Shown piece after piece: positions 63,541 to 64,000 of a stretch of DNA of 64,000 bases. A program made the position numbers and the translations under genes. The DNA is taken from positions 2,619,001 to 2,683,000 of the forward strand of contig NZ_CP136758.1 of assembly GCF_032930845.1 (NCBI RefSeq). Reading direction: 5' to 3'. The notes beneath the pieces are model-generated. The model did no database searches. It worked only from the letters and a program-made list of their open reading frames with translations, and was not told where the DNA came from. The stretch's first letter is position 1. Every line of letters begins with the position of its first letter. The DNA is from Parvularcula sp. LCG005. Lineage in GTDB: Bacteria; Pseudomonadota; Alphaproteobacteria; Caulobacterales; Parvularculaceae.

Positions 63541-64000
63541 TTAGCGTTCAGCGCAATTTAACTGGTCGTATTCCATCTGGGTGGCCACCCCAACAACAGT
63601 GACGGCTCCACTCACTACCAAAGAAGCTCTCAACGCCAACTTTGACGCCCCCCTAACGACAGTCGTCCTCCAGCCTTCCTCGGTTGATATGCCCCAGGCC
63701 GCTCCACCCACGTAAGTAAAGATTCTCATCGTTTCAGCCATCGCCTCGCACTTCTCCTCGAGACTGAGCGGATGCTCACGGCTACAAATTCTAATCGCTG
63801 CTCCAGTTTTACCAGCGCATGCTTCTTTTCGGCTCGTTCTCTCACCATTTTGCTGACGTTGGCTTTGCCCTTCTTGATGCGTCGGCTCCGGCACATCCGG
63901 CCTAAAGGCTTCTTGTGCATCCCACCAAGCATCAAATTGGTCATCTGACGAACGGCTGTATCCACCACGGCCACAGCCACTGCCGCCGCAATCGACGACC
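63541..64000 (-). CDS. Rhs-family protein, C-terminal end (5' part outside window)
   Basis: The frame is open to the window's right edge, so this is the last ~153 codons of a longer protein; a GTG at 63894 could be an internal start. It reads CGRGGYSRSSDDQFDAWWDA, then a hydrophilic linker, EEKCEAMAETMRIF, and a hydrophobic end GGAAWGISTEEGW, KLALRASLVVSGAVTVVGV and YDQLNC. Downstream YD-repeat debris and a small membrane ORF make it the variable C-terminal tip of an Rhs protein. Possibly pore-forming, by its hydrophobic helices; that is inference. Confidence 0.6.
   Translation of the reverse strand, partial: VVDCGGSGCGRGGYSRSSDDQFDAWWDAQEAFRPDVPEPTHQEGQSQRQQNGERTSRKEACAGKTGAAIRICSREHPLSLEEKCEAMAETMRIFTYVGGAAWGISTEEGWRTTVVRGASKLALRASLVVSGAVTVVGVATQMEYDQLNCAER

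Noticed and set aside
63726-63980. Alternative 84-codon minus-strand frame at the right edge
   Set aside because: It overlaps the Rhs tip in another frame; only the Rhs frame continues to the paralogous KLALRAS...YDxxNC ending.

Overview
The window looks like chromosome of an alphaproteobacterium, probably a Caulobacterales/Hyphomonadaceae-like or Parvularcula-like marine or sediment organism. The evidence is moderately high GC outside the islands, an obgE-rpmA-rplU block whose L21 carries a long C-terminal extension, TadE/TadG pilus genes, a CheB-CheR-PAS-HWE hybrid kinase and an RsmB of alphaproteobacterial layout. No 16S gene or other species marker is present, so the placement is an inference.

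Layout. Positions 1-5000 hold the end of an aldehyde dehydrogenase gene, an AlkB-type dioxygenase, a large PKD-repeat lipoprotein gene broken by one amber codon, and a small secreted protein. From about 4.2 or 5.5 kb to 37.7 kb lies a mosaic mobilizable island that ends against a tRNA-Arg(CCG) gene. It carries hipBA plus a nuclease-STAND NTPase, a MobC/relaxase pair, an AAA ATPase plus subtilase pair matching the IetAS defence system, and a heavy-metal efflux operon (czcC-B-A-D type) bracketed by a ~240-bp direct repeat. It also carries a tight operon with a membrane-anchor-less VirD4/TraG coupling protein, many small accessory genes (2OG-Fe dioxygenase, DUF3768, two 'unknown + ankyrin' gene pairs), a truncated resolvase and a large serine recombinase. 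The recombinase reading frame runs through the tRNA gene on the opposite strand. Conjugation pore (mating-pair) genes are absent, so the island should move only with help from another element.

From 37.8 to 50.6 kb the content is housekeeping: a YbjN-domain secreted protein, rsmB, obgE, two GNATs, rpmA, rplU, and efp with its EpmA and EpmB modification genes. Three Tad pseudopilin-type genes and two short-chain dehydrogenase-type genes follow. From 50.7 to 55.5 kb is a 1435-residue CheB-CheR-PAS-HWE kinase followed by a single-domain response regulator.

From 55.5 to 64 kb there is a block of alpha-L-fucosidase, GH42-type beta-galactosidase and a CHASE3 chemoreceptor. It is flanked on both sides, in the same orientation, by paralogous Rhs debris. 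Each copy contains an Rhs C-terminal tip, a 57-residue two-helix membrane protein missed by length cut-offs, and frameshifted YD-repeat remnants. The right-hand tip runs off the window edge.

The island works as a defence and resistance package (HipBA, nuclease-STAND, IetAS, metal efflux) on a mobilizable chassis. The best candidates for undescribed biology are the two 'unknown + ankyrin' pairs, the T4CP operon with its lipoprotein and coiled-coil membrane partner, and the Rhs tip plus 57-residue membrane protein cassette.
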